Source of the DNA: Gemmobacter caeruleus
GTDB taxonomy: Bacteria > Pseudomonadota > Alphaproteobacteria > Rhodobacterales > Rhodobacteraceae
NCBI RefSeq assembly: GCF_008271655.1
Contig: NZ_VKKX01000011.1
Coordinates: 310,001-374,000, forward strand
Length of the DNA stretch: 64,000 bases
Reading direction: 5' to 3'
The position numbers were made by a program, and so were the translations under genes. The notes beneath the pieces are model-generated. The model was not told the DNA's origin. It searched no databases and saw only the letters and a list, made by a program, of their open reading frames with translations. Shown here one piece after another: positions 1 to 7,916 of this stretch (position 1 is its first letter; each line of letters begins with the position of its first letter).

Positions 1-61
1 GCGGCCCGGCTTCGGCCAGACCGTCCAGCAGGGCGGCAATGGTGGCCTTGCTGGTGGTCAT
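1..61 (-). CDS. Truncated gene of unknown function (N-terminus only)
   Basis: Only the first twenty or so codons are inside the window, starting at an ATG whose bases overlap the stop codon of the upstream acyltransferase gene (ATGA overlap), so it is translationally coupled to it and probably the last visible member of the ftsE-ftsX-acyltransferase transcription unit. The visible residues begin MTTSKATIAALLDGLAEAG. This is too short to assign a family and I do not recognise it. Confidence 0.5.
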   Translation of the reverse strand, partial: MTTSKATIAALLDGLAEAGP

Positions 62-786
62 CGCGCGGTTTCCGCCATCAGCCGGTCGGAGGCGGTTTCC
101 ACCGCGCTTTCCAGCCGCTGCATGAAGGCGGCATTGTCGAGGCCGTGGGCGATGGCGGGCAGGAATTCCACCACCGCATTGCCGGGGCGGCGCAGGATGC
201 CGCGCTTGGGCCAGAACAGTCCGACATTGGTGGCGACCGGCACGCAATCCTGGCCAAGCTGTTGATAAAGCAGCGCCGTGCCAACCTTGTAGGGGGCCTT
301 GACGCCCGGCGCGACCCGCGTGCCCTGCGGGTAGATGATCAACTGGCCCGGCAGGCTGGCGCCGGATTTCACATCGGCCATCATGCGGGTGATCGCGGCA
401 CCCCGCTTGCCGCGATCGACCGGCACGCAGCCGATGCGCATTGCATACCAGCCCAGGATCGGCGCCCAGACCAGTTCCTTTTTCATGATGAACTTGCCGC
501 GCGGCACCGCCCCGAAGATCAGGATGATGTCGAGAAAGCTCTGGTGTTTGGCGGCGATCAGCACTTCGGTCTGCGGGACGGTGCCGCGCACCTCGGTCCG
601 CAGGCCGCAGAGCGCGCCCAGCGACAGGCGCACCCAGGCACAGAAGCTGCGGCAGGCGGTATGGGCATGGCGGCGGTCGAGCAGCGCCGGGATCAGGAAG
701 ACCACGCCGATCACCAGCATCGCCAGATACATCTGCACGATGAAGATCAGCGACAGCAGCCATTGCAGGGGCAGGATTTGGCGCAT
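58..786 (-). CDS. plsC: 1-acyl-sn-glycerol-3-phosphate acyltransferase (PlsC/LPLAT family)
   Basis: A 242-residue membrane-associated acyltransferase expected to acylate lysophosphatidic acid to phosphatidic acid in phospholipid synthesis. A hydrophobic N-terminal segment (about 10-35) precedes the HX4D catalytic motif HQSFLD (H81, D86). Block III, usually FPEGTR, reads YPQGTR (152-157), so the customary Glu is Gln. A basic stretch near 124-128 fits the phosphate-binding block II region. Its start overlaps the ftsX stop by one base (TGATG) and its stop overlaps the next gene, so it is part of the ftsE-ftsX operon. The family is sure; substrate preference is inferred, and a lysophospholipid or hopanoid-related acyltransferase cannot be excluded. 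Confidence 0.88.
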   Translation of the reverse strand: MRQILPLQWLLSLIFIVQMYLAMLVIGVVFLIPALLDRRHAHTACRSFCAWVRLSLGALCGLRTEVRGTVPQTEVLIAAKHQSFLDIILIFGAVPRGKFIMKKELVWAPILGWYAMRIGCVPVDRGKRGAAITRMMADVKSGASLPGQLIIYPQGTRVAPGVKAPYKVGTALLYQQLGQDCVPVATNVGLFWPKRGILRRPGNAVVEFLPAIAHGLDNAAFMQRLESAVETASDRLMAETAR

Positions 787-1688
787 CAGGTCAGCTCCCG
801 CAGTTTGACATTGGCGGCGCGGCGCGTGGCGGCATAGGCCACGGCGGCGGCGATCACGGGCAGGAGCAGCGGTAGCAGCCAGCCCGCCCCGGTAAAGCCC
901 AGCCCGGTAAGAAAGCCGCCCGCAGCCTCGGCCGAGGGGAGCAGCGCCACGCCGATCATGCCCGCCAGTGCCCCGGCCAGCGCGCCACCAAGCGCGCGCA
1001 GGGTAAAGCGGCGCACGAAGGCGCGGGCGATATAGCTGTCGCGCGCCCCGACCAGGCGCAGCACCTCGATCACCTGCGCATTGGCGGCGAGGGCGGCATT
1101 GGCGGCCAGCGTGATCATCGCGGCCATGGTGCCACCGATGAGCAGGATCGACATCAGCCCCAGCAGCCGCAGCCGCCCCGCCGCGCTGACCAGCGGACGA
1201 CGCCAGCGGGTATGGTCATCCAGCACCGCGCCCGGTGCCTCGGCCGCGAGCCTTTGGCGCAGCCCTTCGGCATCGTAGCCGTCTGACGCCTCGGTCAGTT
1301 CGATCAGGCGGGGAATCGGCAGCGCCTCCACCGGCAGGTCGGGGCCGAACCACGGCTCCAGCAGCTTGCGCTGTTCCTCATCGGTCAGGGCGCGGGCGCT
1401 TTCGACACCGGGGGTGGTGGAGAGGACATCCAGCACCACTCGGGTTTGCAGGTCCAACTGTTCGGGCGGGGCCGAGATGCGCACCGTCGCGGTGCGGGCC
1501 AGTGCCTCGGACCAGCGGTCGGCCATGCGCCCCGCCGCGAGCGACAGCGCCAGCGCAAAGACCGCGAGAAAGGTCATGGCCCCGGCGGTGAACGAGGTGA
1601 GCCAGGCGGTATGTCCCGAGGGCGGCACCACGCGATCGGCCTGGCGGTCGCCTTGCAGCAGGCGCGAGAGAAGCTGCTTCATCATCAC
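786..1688 (-). CDS. ftsX: Cell division protein FtsX (ABC-type permease)
   Basis: A 300-residue inner-membrane protein that pairs with FtsE in the divisome, where the complex controls periplasmic murein hydrolases. One TM segment lies near residues 32-52, followed by a periplasmic loop of about 110 residues, then three TM segments in the C-terminal half (about 170-200, 230-255, 265-290), the FtsX topology. The start codon overlaps the end of ftsE by four bases (ATGA), which is the usual coupling of this pair, and the stop overlaps plsC by one base. It is recognised as much from gene order as from its weakly conserved sequence. Confidence 0.92.
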   Translation of the reverse strand: MMMKQLLSRLLQGDRQADRVVPPSGHTAWLTSFTAGAMTFLAVFALALSLAAGRMADRWSEALARTATVRISAPPEQLDLQTRVVLDVLSTTPGVESARALTDEEQRKLLEPWFGPDLPVEALPIPRLIELTEASDGYDAEGLRQRLAAEAPGAVLDDHTRWRRPLVSAAGRLRLLGLMSILLIGGTMAAMITLAANAALAANAQVIEVLRLVGARDSYIARAFVRRFTLRALGGALAGALAGMIGVALLPSAEAAGGFLTGLGFTGAGWLLPLLLPVIAAAVAYAATRRAANVKLRELT

Positions 1689-2356
1689 AGATCCGCCCCC
1701 GCCAGCTGGATGCGCCGGTTGCGGATGCGCAGCACCCGGGCGGCGACCTGGGCCTTGGCCTGGCGGATCAGGTTCAGGTCATGGGTAGCGATGACGATGG
1801 TCTTGCCCATGCGGTTCAGCTCCACCAGCAGGGTCAGCAGCCGCAGCGACATTTCCCAGTCGAGGTTGCCGGTCGGTTCGTCCGCGAGGATCACCTCGGG
1901 GTCCATGATGACGGCGCGGGCCAGGGCCGCGCGCTGCCGTTCCCCGCCCGACAGCGAGGGGGGCAGCGCATCGGCCAGATGCCGCAGCCCGACCCAGGTC
2001 AGCAGGTCGCCCAGATCGTCATTGCGCACCTCGCGCGCGGCGACGGTCAGCGGCAGGGTGACATTGGCCGCCAGCGGCAGATGATCTAGGAACTGGCAGT
2101 TCTGATGCACGACGCCGACGCGCCGGCGGGTCTGCGCCACCTCGTCGCGGCTGAGGCTGCGCACTTCGCGGTCAAAGATCGTGACATGGCCAGAGGTCGG
2201 CAGCAGCTCTGCATAGCAAAGCTTGAGAAAGGTCGATTTGCCGGCGCCCGATGGCCCGGTCAGGAAATGGAACGACCCCGGCGCCAGACGCAGCGAGATT
2301 TCCGACAGCAATTCGCCGCCGCCATAGCTGTAGGCGACATTTTCAAACGAGATCAC
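1685..2356 (-). CDS. ftsE: Cell division ATP-binding protein FtsE
   Basis: A 223-residue cytoplasmic ABC ATPase that drives FtsX. Seen: Walker [10 protein letters not shown] (34-42), signature [14 protein letters not shown], Walker [10 protein letters not shown], and a following switch-region IATHDLNL. I place the start at a GTG (MISFENVAY...) because a good ribosome-binding stretch GGAAGGGG lies just upstream and the product then has the usual FtsE length. An ATG 30 codons further upstream gives an unlikely Arg/Gly-rich N-terminus. It overlaps ftsX by four bases. It is divergent from the zinc-ribbon gene at 2560, with about 200 bases between them for two promoters. Confidence 0.95.
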   Translation of the reverse strand: MISFENVAYSYGGGELLSEISLRLAPGSFHFLTGPSGAGKSTFLKLCYAELLPTSGHVTIFDREVRSLSRDEVAQTRRRVGVVHQNCQFLDHLPLAANVTLPLTVAAREVRNDDLGDLLTWVGLRHLADALPPSLSGGERQRAALARAVIMDPEVILADEPTGNLDWEMSLRLLTLLVELNRMGKTIVIATHDLNLIRQAKAQVAARVLRIRNRRIQLAGADL

Positions 2357-2488
2357 GGTCCACCCCTTCCGGCCCGTCCGTCCGGCCGCGCCCGTCGCGC
2401 CCGTTCGGTTTTGGCGCACAATCGCGCGGATGCCCGGCGGATTCAACGGTCCGCCATCGCAAAACGGAAATTCCTGCCGGTCTCAGGC

Positions 2489-2517
2489 TTGGATCGGAAA
2501 CATATCGTTGCTAGACT
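2489..2517 (+). promoter_or_regulatory. Promoter candidate for the zinc-ribbon gene
   Basis: TTGGAT, a 17-base spacer, then TAGACT, about 43 bases before the ATG at 2560. This is one of two candidates in the window that keep T at the -7 position. Not experimentally supported. Confidence 0.5.
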
Positions 2518-2559
2518 CGCGCAAAAGTCACAAGCCGTTGAACGGCAGGAGCGGTCCCC

Positions 2560-3345
2560 ATGCGCCTGATATGCCCCAATTGCGATGCGCAATATGAGGT
2601 GGCGGACGATGCGATCCCCGATGAGGGGCGCGATGTGCAATGTTCGGCCTGCGGCCATGCCTGGTATCAGCTTTCGCCCGAGGCGCTGGCGCGTCAGGCC
2701 GCAGAGGCCGCGCTGTTCGACCCGCCCGAGCCGGTCGCCCCGCCGCCCCCCGAAGTGAGCCTGCCGGAGGAGGAGCCGGCCTGGGCCGAGCCCGCAACCG
2801 AGGCGCCGCCGCCGGCCCCGGCAATGCCGCAGCGCAATCTGGACGAGTCGGTGATGGCGGTCCTGCGCGAGGAGGCCGAGCGCGAGGAACAGGCCCGCGC
2901 CCGCGAAGGTGCCGCGCTGGAAATGCAGGGCGATCTCGGGCTGGAAATGGCGGCCCCTTCGGCCGCCGCCCGCCGTATCGCCCAGATGAAAAGCGATGAG
3001 GCCGAGGAACATGCCGAGCCGCTGGCCCGGGCCTCCAAGGGGCGCGACCTGCTGCCCGATATCGAGGAGATCAATTCCACCCTCAGCCCCGCCGCGATCG
3101 AGGAAGAGCCCGAGGGCGACGGCCCGGTCCTGCAAGGCCGGCGCGGCAGCGGGTTCCGGCTGGGTTTCGGGTTGATGCTGATCCTGGCGCTGCTCCTGGT
3201 TGGACTTTACGTCGCGGCCCCGAAACTGGCGCAGAGCGTGCCGGCGCTGGCGGGCCCGATGGAAAGCTATGTCGTTCTGATCGACGGGCTGCGGCTGAAG
3301 CTGGATGCGATGATCCAGTCCGCGGTTTCGGCGGTGCAGGGCTGA
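2560..3345 (+). CDS. MJ0042-type zinc-ribbon membrane protein
   Basis: A 261-residue protein. The N-terminus carries a zinc ribbon with CxxC pairs at C5/C8 and C28/C31 (MRLICPNCDAQYEV... and CSACGHAWYQ), matching the MJ0042 family motif. Residues 45-190 are acidic, Pro/Ala-rich and probably disordered, with a Glu/Arg-rich stretch. A single TM segment lies at about 203-222, leaving a short C-terminal tail of about 40 residues outside the cytoplasm. The role is not known; family members are often called zinc-ribbon or thioredoxin-like hypothetical proteins. It converges on the TIGR02302 gene, with 13 bases between the stops. Confidence 0.85.
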   Translation: MRLICPNCDAQYEVADDAIPDEGRDVQCSACGHAWYQLSPEALARQAAEAALFDPPEPVAPPPPEVSLPEEEPAWAEPATEAPPPAPAMPQRNLDESVMAVLREEAEREEQARAREGAALEMQGDLGLEMAAPSAAARRIAQMKSDEAEEHAEPLARASKGRDLLPDIEEINSTLSPAAIEEEPEGDGPVLQGRRGSGFRLGFGLMLILALLLVGLYVAAPKLAQSVPALAGPMESYVVLIDGLRLKLDAMIQSAVSAVQG

Positions 3346-3358
3346 ACCGCGCCGCCGG

Positions 3359-5851
3359 TCAGAACAGTTCCAGCAACCGCTTGAGGTAATCGCGTTCGGA
3401 ATCGGCGCGCTGCTGTTCGCCGGCACGGCGGCGGATCTCATCCAGCAAATCCTGCGCGCGGCGCTGCACTTCCTGTTCGGTCAGCAGGTTGCGGTCCGAT
3501 CCGATGCGCCCGGCATTGCCGGTTTCGCGGCCCAGCGGATCGCGCTGGCCATTGGGGTCGCGCTGCGCAAAGGGTTCGCCGCTGCCGTCCTGCTGCTGGC
3601 GGTCGGCCTCGGCCTGCGCCTCGCCCAGGGCACGCATGCCCTGACGCATGGCATCCATCGCCTCGGCCTGCCGGTCCAGTGCGCCCGACAGGTCGCGGTC
3701 GCGCAGGGCGCGTTCGGCCTCCTGCATGCGGCGCTCGGCCTCGTCCAGCGCGTCACGCCCCTCGCGGCCGCGTTCGGTGCCGGCACCGGGCAATTGCCCC
3801 TGATTGAGCCGATCCAGGCGGTCGCGCAACGCCTGCTGACGATCGGCCAGCGACTGACCGTCCTGACCTTCGCCCGGCTGATCCTGCGGCTGGCCTTGCT
3901 CGCCCGGCTGCTGGCCCTGATCGCCCTGCTGAAGATCGCGGAACGCCTCGTCCGACAGGCCCTGCTGGTCGCGCAGCGTTTCCTGCAAGCCCTTCATGCC
4001 GGGCATCTGCGGCCCGCCCGATCCGCCGCCGCCTTCGGTCATCTGAAGGTTCTGCAACAGCTGCTGCAACATGGCCATCGCCTCGGCGGCTTCGGCCATC
4101 TTGCCCTCCTCCATCAGACGCTGGATCTCATCCATCATCTTCTGGATCTGGTCGCCGGTGATCTGCATCTGCTCGCCCTGATCGCCTTGCGCGCCATCGG
4201 GGTTGCGCTCGGCCTCCTCGGCCAGAAGGCGCATGTAATCCTCGGTCGCGGCGCGCAATTCATCCATCAGACTCTGAATTTCCGCCATATCGGCGCCATT
4301 GCGGATCGCCTCGTTCAGACGATCCTGCGCGCGTTGCAGGCGTTCGCGGGCCGAGGCGAGATCGCCTTCCTCGACCAGAAGCGCAATCTCCCACAGCTCC
4401 TTGGCCAGTTCGTCACGCAGCGCGGGCGTCAGGTCGGCGCGCGCGGCGTCCAGCTTGGCGATGGCCTGTTTCAACCGGGCAAAGGTCTTCTGGTCGCGGA
4501 TCAGGTCATCGGGCAGATGGGTGACCGCCTTGAAGATCTGGGTGGCGCGCGGGGCATTGCCGCGGTTCCACAACAAATCGCGCCGCATCTCGATGATGGC
4601 GGCGGCCAGCGGGTCGAAAAAGCGTTTGCCGGGCAGGATCATCGGCAGGGGGGGCGTGGTGCCGGTCTGCCCCTGGGCATCCTTCACCTCCAGCCGCACC
4701 TGCACGGGCAGGTTGGCAAAGGCATGTTCCGACACATCCTCGCGCAGCGCATCCTCAAAGGCGGCGCGGTTGCCGCTGATCGGCAGCGGCAGGTCCAGCA
4801 CCAGATCGGCGCGCGGTTCGGGGTCGGCGGCCAGCCCGTAGCGGCGGTCCACCTGCGCCAGATGCAGCGTGATGGTGGCCGTGCCGCCGGTGATGCCGAA
4901 ATCGTCTTCGGCCGCGAAGGGCAGCTTCATCTTGCCATCGCGTTCGCGGCTGGCCTCGCCGGTGACGCGCACGCTGGGGGCGGCATCCTTCAGCGCGACG
5001 ACCTGCCATTCGCGCCCACCCGGGCCGTTGATCGCAATCGCGCCGTCCTGCATCACCTCGAAATTCTGCGACAGATCCGAGGCAGGCGGCGGCGTGGTGG
5101 CGCCTGAGACGGTTTCGCTGAGCGTGAGCGTGCCGACCTCGCCGTAAAGCCGCACCTGCACCCGCGTGCCGCGCGGCAGATCCAGCGGGCCGGCGGCAAT
5201 GTCATTGAGGTAAAGCGCGGGCTTGCCGGTATGCAGCGGCGGCTGCGCCCAGCCTTCCCATGTGGGGCCGTTCATCATCGCCTCGGCCGCGCCCGGTGCC
5301 AGCCCGGTGACCGCGACCACCCGCCAGAGCGACCCGAAGGCCAGTGCCATGACCAGCGCGGTCAGCGCCAGATAGCGCAGCCCGAACGGGTCGCGCGTTG
5401 CCAGCCGCAGATCGGGGCGCACGGGTTTCGCCCCGGCGGCGCGGGCGGCCATGCGGGCGCGATGCGCCTGCCAGACCGCGCGGGCGGCGGGATCGTTGCC
5501 GCCGATCGCCAGATCATCGGCCAGCGCCGACAGCGGCTGCCCTGGCAAGGACGCATCCAGACGCGCCAGCGCCTCGGTCCGCTGCGGCGGGCGAAAGCGG
5601 CGCAGGCCGCTGACCAGCGCCCAGACCAGCCCCAGCAGCACCGCGACCAGCGCTGTCCATGCGGCCTCCAGCGGCAGAAGGTCCGGCAGACCAAATGACA
5701 GGAGCGCGAGCGTCGTGATCAGCAGCGACCAGAGCGGCCAGAAGGCCCGCGACAGGCGCTCCGCCCAAAGCCCGGCCCAGGTCAGCCGCAAGGGCCAACG
5801 GATGCGCCGCAGCACTTCGGGGGTCGTCGCCTGCTCCATGCCCTCCGTCAC
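3359..5851 (-). CDS. TIGR02302 / DUF4175 family membrane protein
   Basis: A large protein of 830 residues from the GTG at 5851 (826 from an ATG 12 bases inside). Two hydrophobic segments lie near residues 35-80 and a third near 155-175. A long extracytoplasmic region with beta-rich stretches follows, then a C-terminal half that is helical and very rich in Gln, Glu, Met and Gly (about 520-800, including repeated GDQGQQPGEQGQ-like runs). The length and layout fit TIGR02302, an alphaproteobacterial family of unknown function. It starts 13 bases after lysA ends, so it is probably cotranscribed with it. The function is unknown; a cell-envelope role is only an inference from the topology. Confidence 0.85.
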   Translation of the reverse strand: MTEGMEQATTPEVLRRIRWPLRLTWAGLWAERLSRAFWPLWSLLITTLALLSFGLPDLLPLEAAWTALVAVLLGLVWALVSGLRRFRPPQRTEALARLDASLPGQPLSALADDLAIGGNDPAARAVWQAHRARMAARAAGAKPVRPDLRLATRDPFGLRYLALTALVMALAFGSLWRVVAVTGLAPGAAEAMMNGPTWEGWAQPPLHTGKPALYLNDIAAGPLDLPRGTRVQVRLYGEVGTLTLSETVSGATTPPPASDLSQNFEVMQDGAIAINGPGGREWQVVALKDAAPSVRVTGEASRERDGKMKLPFAAEDDFGITGGTATITLHLAQVDRRYGLAADPEPRADLVLDLPLPISGNRAAFEDALREDVSEHAFANLPVQVRLEVKDAQGQTGTTPPLPMILPGKRFFDPLAAAIIEMRRDLLWNRGNAPRATQIFKAVTHLPDDLIRDQKTFARLKQAIAKLDAARADLTPALRDELAKELWEIALLVEEGDLASARERLQRAQDRLNEAIRNGADMAEIQSLMDELRAATEDYMRLLAEEAERNPDGAQGDQGEQMQITGDQIQKMMDEIQRLMEEGKMAEAAEAMAMLQQLLQNLQMTEGGGGSGGPQMPGMKGLQETLRDQQGLSDEAFRDLQQGDQGQQPGEQGQPQDQPGEGQDGQSLADRQQALRDRLDRLNQGQLPGAGTERGREGRDALDEAERRMQEAERALRDRDLSGALDRQAEAMDAMRQGMRALGEAQAEADRQQQDGSGEPFAQRDPNGQRDPLGRETGNAGRIGSDRNLLTEQEVQRRAQDLLDEIRRRAGEQQRADSERDYLKRLLELF

Positions 5852-5864
5852 ATTTCCGGCCGTG

Positions 5865-7130
5865 TCACAGCCATTCCGGCACGATATCGCGTTTCAGCAT
5901 CTCGTCATAGTCGGGACGCGCGCGGATGACCGCGAAGTGATCGTCGCGCACAAGCACCTCGGGCACAAGGGGGCGCGAGTTGTATTCGTTGGCCATGACC
6001 GCGCCATAGGCCCCGGCCGAGCGGAAAGCCACCAGATCGCCCTCGGCCAGCAGCGGAAGATCGCGCGCCTTGGCAAAGGTATCGCCGGTTTCACAGATCG
6101 GCCCGACCACGTCGAAGGGCTGGGTAGGGGCGCCCGGGGCGGGTTCGGCCACCGCGACGATGTCGTGATGCGCGCCATACATCGAGGGGCGCACCAGATC
6201 GTTCATGGCGGCGTCCAGGATCAGGAAATCGCGACCCTCGCCGTTCTTGACATAGATCACCCGGCTGACCAGCACGCCGGAATTGCCGGAAATCAGCCGC
6301 CCCGGCTCGATCTCGATCTCGCAGCCCAGATGGCCGAGCTTTTCCTTGATCAGCGCGCCGTAATCCAGCGGCAGGGGCGGGGCCTCGTTGGAGCGGGTAT
6401 AGGGGATGCCCAGCCCGCCGCCCAGATCGAGCCGGCGGATGGTGTGGCCATCGGCGCGCAGCGCGGCGGTCAGGTCGGCCACCTTGTCAAAGGCCTGGCC
6501 AAAGGGCTCCAGTTCGGTCAACTGGCTGCCGATATGCACGTCGATGCCCACGGCCTCCAGCCCCGGAAGGCGGGCGATTTCGGCATAGACCTCGCGTGCG
6601 CGGGCGATCGGGATGCCGAACTTGTTTTCGCTTTTGCCGGTCGCGATCTTTTCATGGGTCTTGGCATCGACATCGGGGTTCACCCGCACCGTGACCGGCG
6701 CGCGCAGGCCCATCGAGGCCGCCACCTCGGACAGCGCCCGCATCTCGGGTTCGCTTTCCAGGTTGAACTGGCGGATGCCGCCCTCAAGGGCTGTGCGCAT
6801 TTCCTCGCGCGTCTTGCCGACGCCGGAGAACACGATCCGCTCGCCCGGCACGCCGGCGGCCCTGGCGCGCAGATATTCCCCGACCGAAACCACATCCATG
6901 CCGGCGCCCAGATCGCCCAGCAGCTTCAGCACCGCGACATTGGACAGCGACTTGATCGCAAAGCAGACCAGATTGTCGAGCGGCGACAGCGCCTCTTTGA
7001 ACAGCTGGTAATGGCGGGTCAGCGTGGCGGCGGAATAGCAGTAGAACGGCGTGCCGACACTGGCCGCGATTTCGCTCAGCGCGACATCCTCGGCATGCAA
7101 GCTGCCATTGCGATAGAGGAAATGATCCAT
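5865..7130 (-). CDS. lysA: Diaminopimelate decarboxylase
   Basis: A 421-residue PLP enzyme making L-lysine and CO2 from meso-diaminopimelate, the last step of lysine synthesis, in the cytosol. Seen: PLP lysine in CFAIKSLSN (K60), HIGSQL, the phosphate-binding glycine run GGGLGIPY, and the substrate-side CETGD near residue 350. I chose the ATG at 7130 (MDHFLYRNGSLHAEDV) because AGGAG lies eight bases upstream and the length is standard; the open frame continues some 150 codons upstream but is not homologous there. It follows the DUF2834 gene by 68 bases on the same strand. Confidence 0.96.
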   Translation of the reverse strand: MDHFLYRNGSLHAEDVALSEIAASVGTPFYCYSAATLTRHYQLFKEALSPLDNLVCFAIKSLSNVAVLKLLGDLGAGMDVVSVGEYLRARAAGVPGERIVFSGVGKTREEMRTALEGGIRQFNLESEPEMRALSEVAASMGLRAPVTVRVNPDVDAKTHEKIATGKSENKFGIPIARAREVYAEIARLPGLEAVGIDVHIGSQLTELEPFGQAFDKVADLTAALRADGHTIRRLDLGGGLGIPYTRSNEAPPLPLDYGALIKEKLGHLGCEIEIEPGRLISGNSGVLVSRVIYVKNGEGRDFLILDAAMNDLVRPSMYGAHHDIVAVAEPAPGAPTQPFDVVGPICETGDTFAKARDLPLLAEGDLVAFRSAGAYGAVMANEYNSRPLVPEVLVRDDHFAVIRARPDYDEMLKRDIVPEWL

Positions 7131-7198
7131 GCGCGGCTCCTGAACCCTGTTGTCCCGCCTAATAGCAGAAGCACAAGGCCACGCAATCCGCGACCGGG

Positions 7199-7528
7199 TC
7201 AGCGGATCGGGGCGGTGCGCAGATAGAGATAAAGCGGCAGGCCACAGGCAAGGCCGATGCCCCAGGTGGCGGGCAGGACCAGCAGCGCGATCCAGTTCCG
7301 CCGCACCCAGGTTTCGGCAATGACCCAGAGGCTGAGCGCGCAGGCGGCGATCACCAGATCCCAGGTCAGGCCGATGGTGGCGGCATTGGCCGACCAGGCG
7401 GCGACCACATCCTTCAGCCCGCCGCCCGTGGCCTCCATATGCCGCCAGAACCACAGCATTGGATGCACCGCCCCCCAGAGCGCCAGCCCCAGATACATCG
7501 CGCGCAGCACCGACAGCCGGCCCGTCAC
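7199..7528 (-). CDS. DUF2834 small membrane protein
   Basis: A 109-residue protein with three hydrophobic segments (about 10-28, 45-65, 75-105) and the DUF2834-like features of a conserved HPMLWFW near the first TM and NAATIGLTWDL in the middle. Function unknown. The GTG start at 7528 overlaps the stop of the preceding lipoprotein gene (GTGA), implying coupled translation; an ATG 30 bases inside would give 99 residues. It sits between the argH-lipoprotein genes and lysA, all on the minus strand. Confidence 0.8.
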   Translation of the reverse strand: MTGRLSVLRAMYLGLALWGAVHPMLWFWRHMEATGGGLKDVVAAWSANAATIGLTWDLVIAACALSLWVIAETWVRRNWIALLVLPATWGIGLACGLPLYLYLRTAPIR

Positions 7529-7728
7529 AGCGCGAGCCCGATGCCCAGCGGGCCGAAGCCCGCGCCGATGCGCGCGCCATGCGGCGTCACGCCCAGCCGC
7601 AGCGGCCCGGCCCTGGTCCCGACCGAAGGGGTGACCGCGACCCCGGCGGGGGAGACGCCGACACCGACATGCGGCTCCGGCGCCGCGCAGGCCGCCAGCA
7701 GCAATGCCAGCGCCGCCAGCCGGATCAC
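7525..7728 (-). CDS. Miniature lipoprotein, 67 residues
   Basis: A short secreted protein starting at GTG, with a hydrophobic signal ending in a lipobox (LLLAAC, Cys14), predicted to be processed by Lgt/LspA and anchored in a membrane. The mature part is only about 54 residues and consists of Val/Gly-rich alternating stretches (VGVGVSPAGVAV, GARIGAGFGPLGIGLAL) that could form beta strands. Its start overlaps the stop of the 45-residue lipoprotein gene before it (GTGA) and its stop overlaps the DUF2834 start (GTGA). I recognise no family. Its strand, coupling and codon use agree with being real. Confidence 0.68.
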   Translation of the reverse strand: MIRLAALALLLAACAAPEPHVGVGVSPAGVAVTPSVGTRAGPLRLGVTPHGARIGAGFGPLGIGLAL

Positions 7729-7862
7729 AGCGTGCCCACCACGCCGATGCGCGCATCGCCCGAGACGGAAACGCCGGGCGTGGCGCCGGGGGCCTCGGGC
7801 GCGCCATCGGCACCGCAGGCCGCCAGCAGGGCCAGAAGACAAAGCGAAAGGGTGATACGCAT
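7725..7862 (-). CDS. Miniature lipoprotein, 45 residues
   Basis: A very short gene starting at the ATG at 7862, 55 bases after the argH stop on the same strand. The product has an N-terminal signal with lipobox (LALLAAC, Cys16) and a mature part of about 30 residues ending SVSGDARIGVVGTL. The stop codon overlaps the GTG start of the 67-residue lipoprotein gene. Its GVSVSGDARIGV resembles the GVGVS...GARIGAG stretches of its neighbour, so the two may be a diverged duplicate pair. Function unknown. A small lipoprotein after argH seems usual in this family, which supports it being a real gene. Confidence 0.65.
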   Translation of the reverse strand: MRITLSLCLLALLAACGADGAPEAPGATPGVSVSGDARIGVVGTL

Positions 7863-7916
7863 GCAATGATCCTTGTGTGACGCGGGCCGAAACCTGCGAC
7901 CCGCGCTCAGGCTGCC

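Noticed and set aside
2443-3441. A 332-codon minus-strand frame opposite the zinc-ribbon gene
   Set aside because: It mirrors the Pro/Ala/Glu-rich plus-strand gene and has no domain; the CxxC motifs settle the plus strand.
5865-7580. lysA extended upstream to a 571-residue protein
   Set aside because: The extra part is out of frame with the DUF2834 gene, has non-protein-like composition, and the ATG at 7130 has a good ribosome-binding site and standard length.
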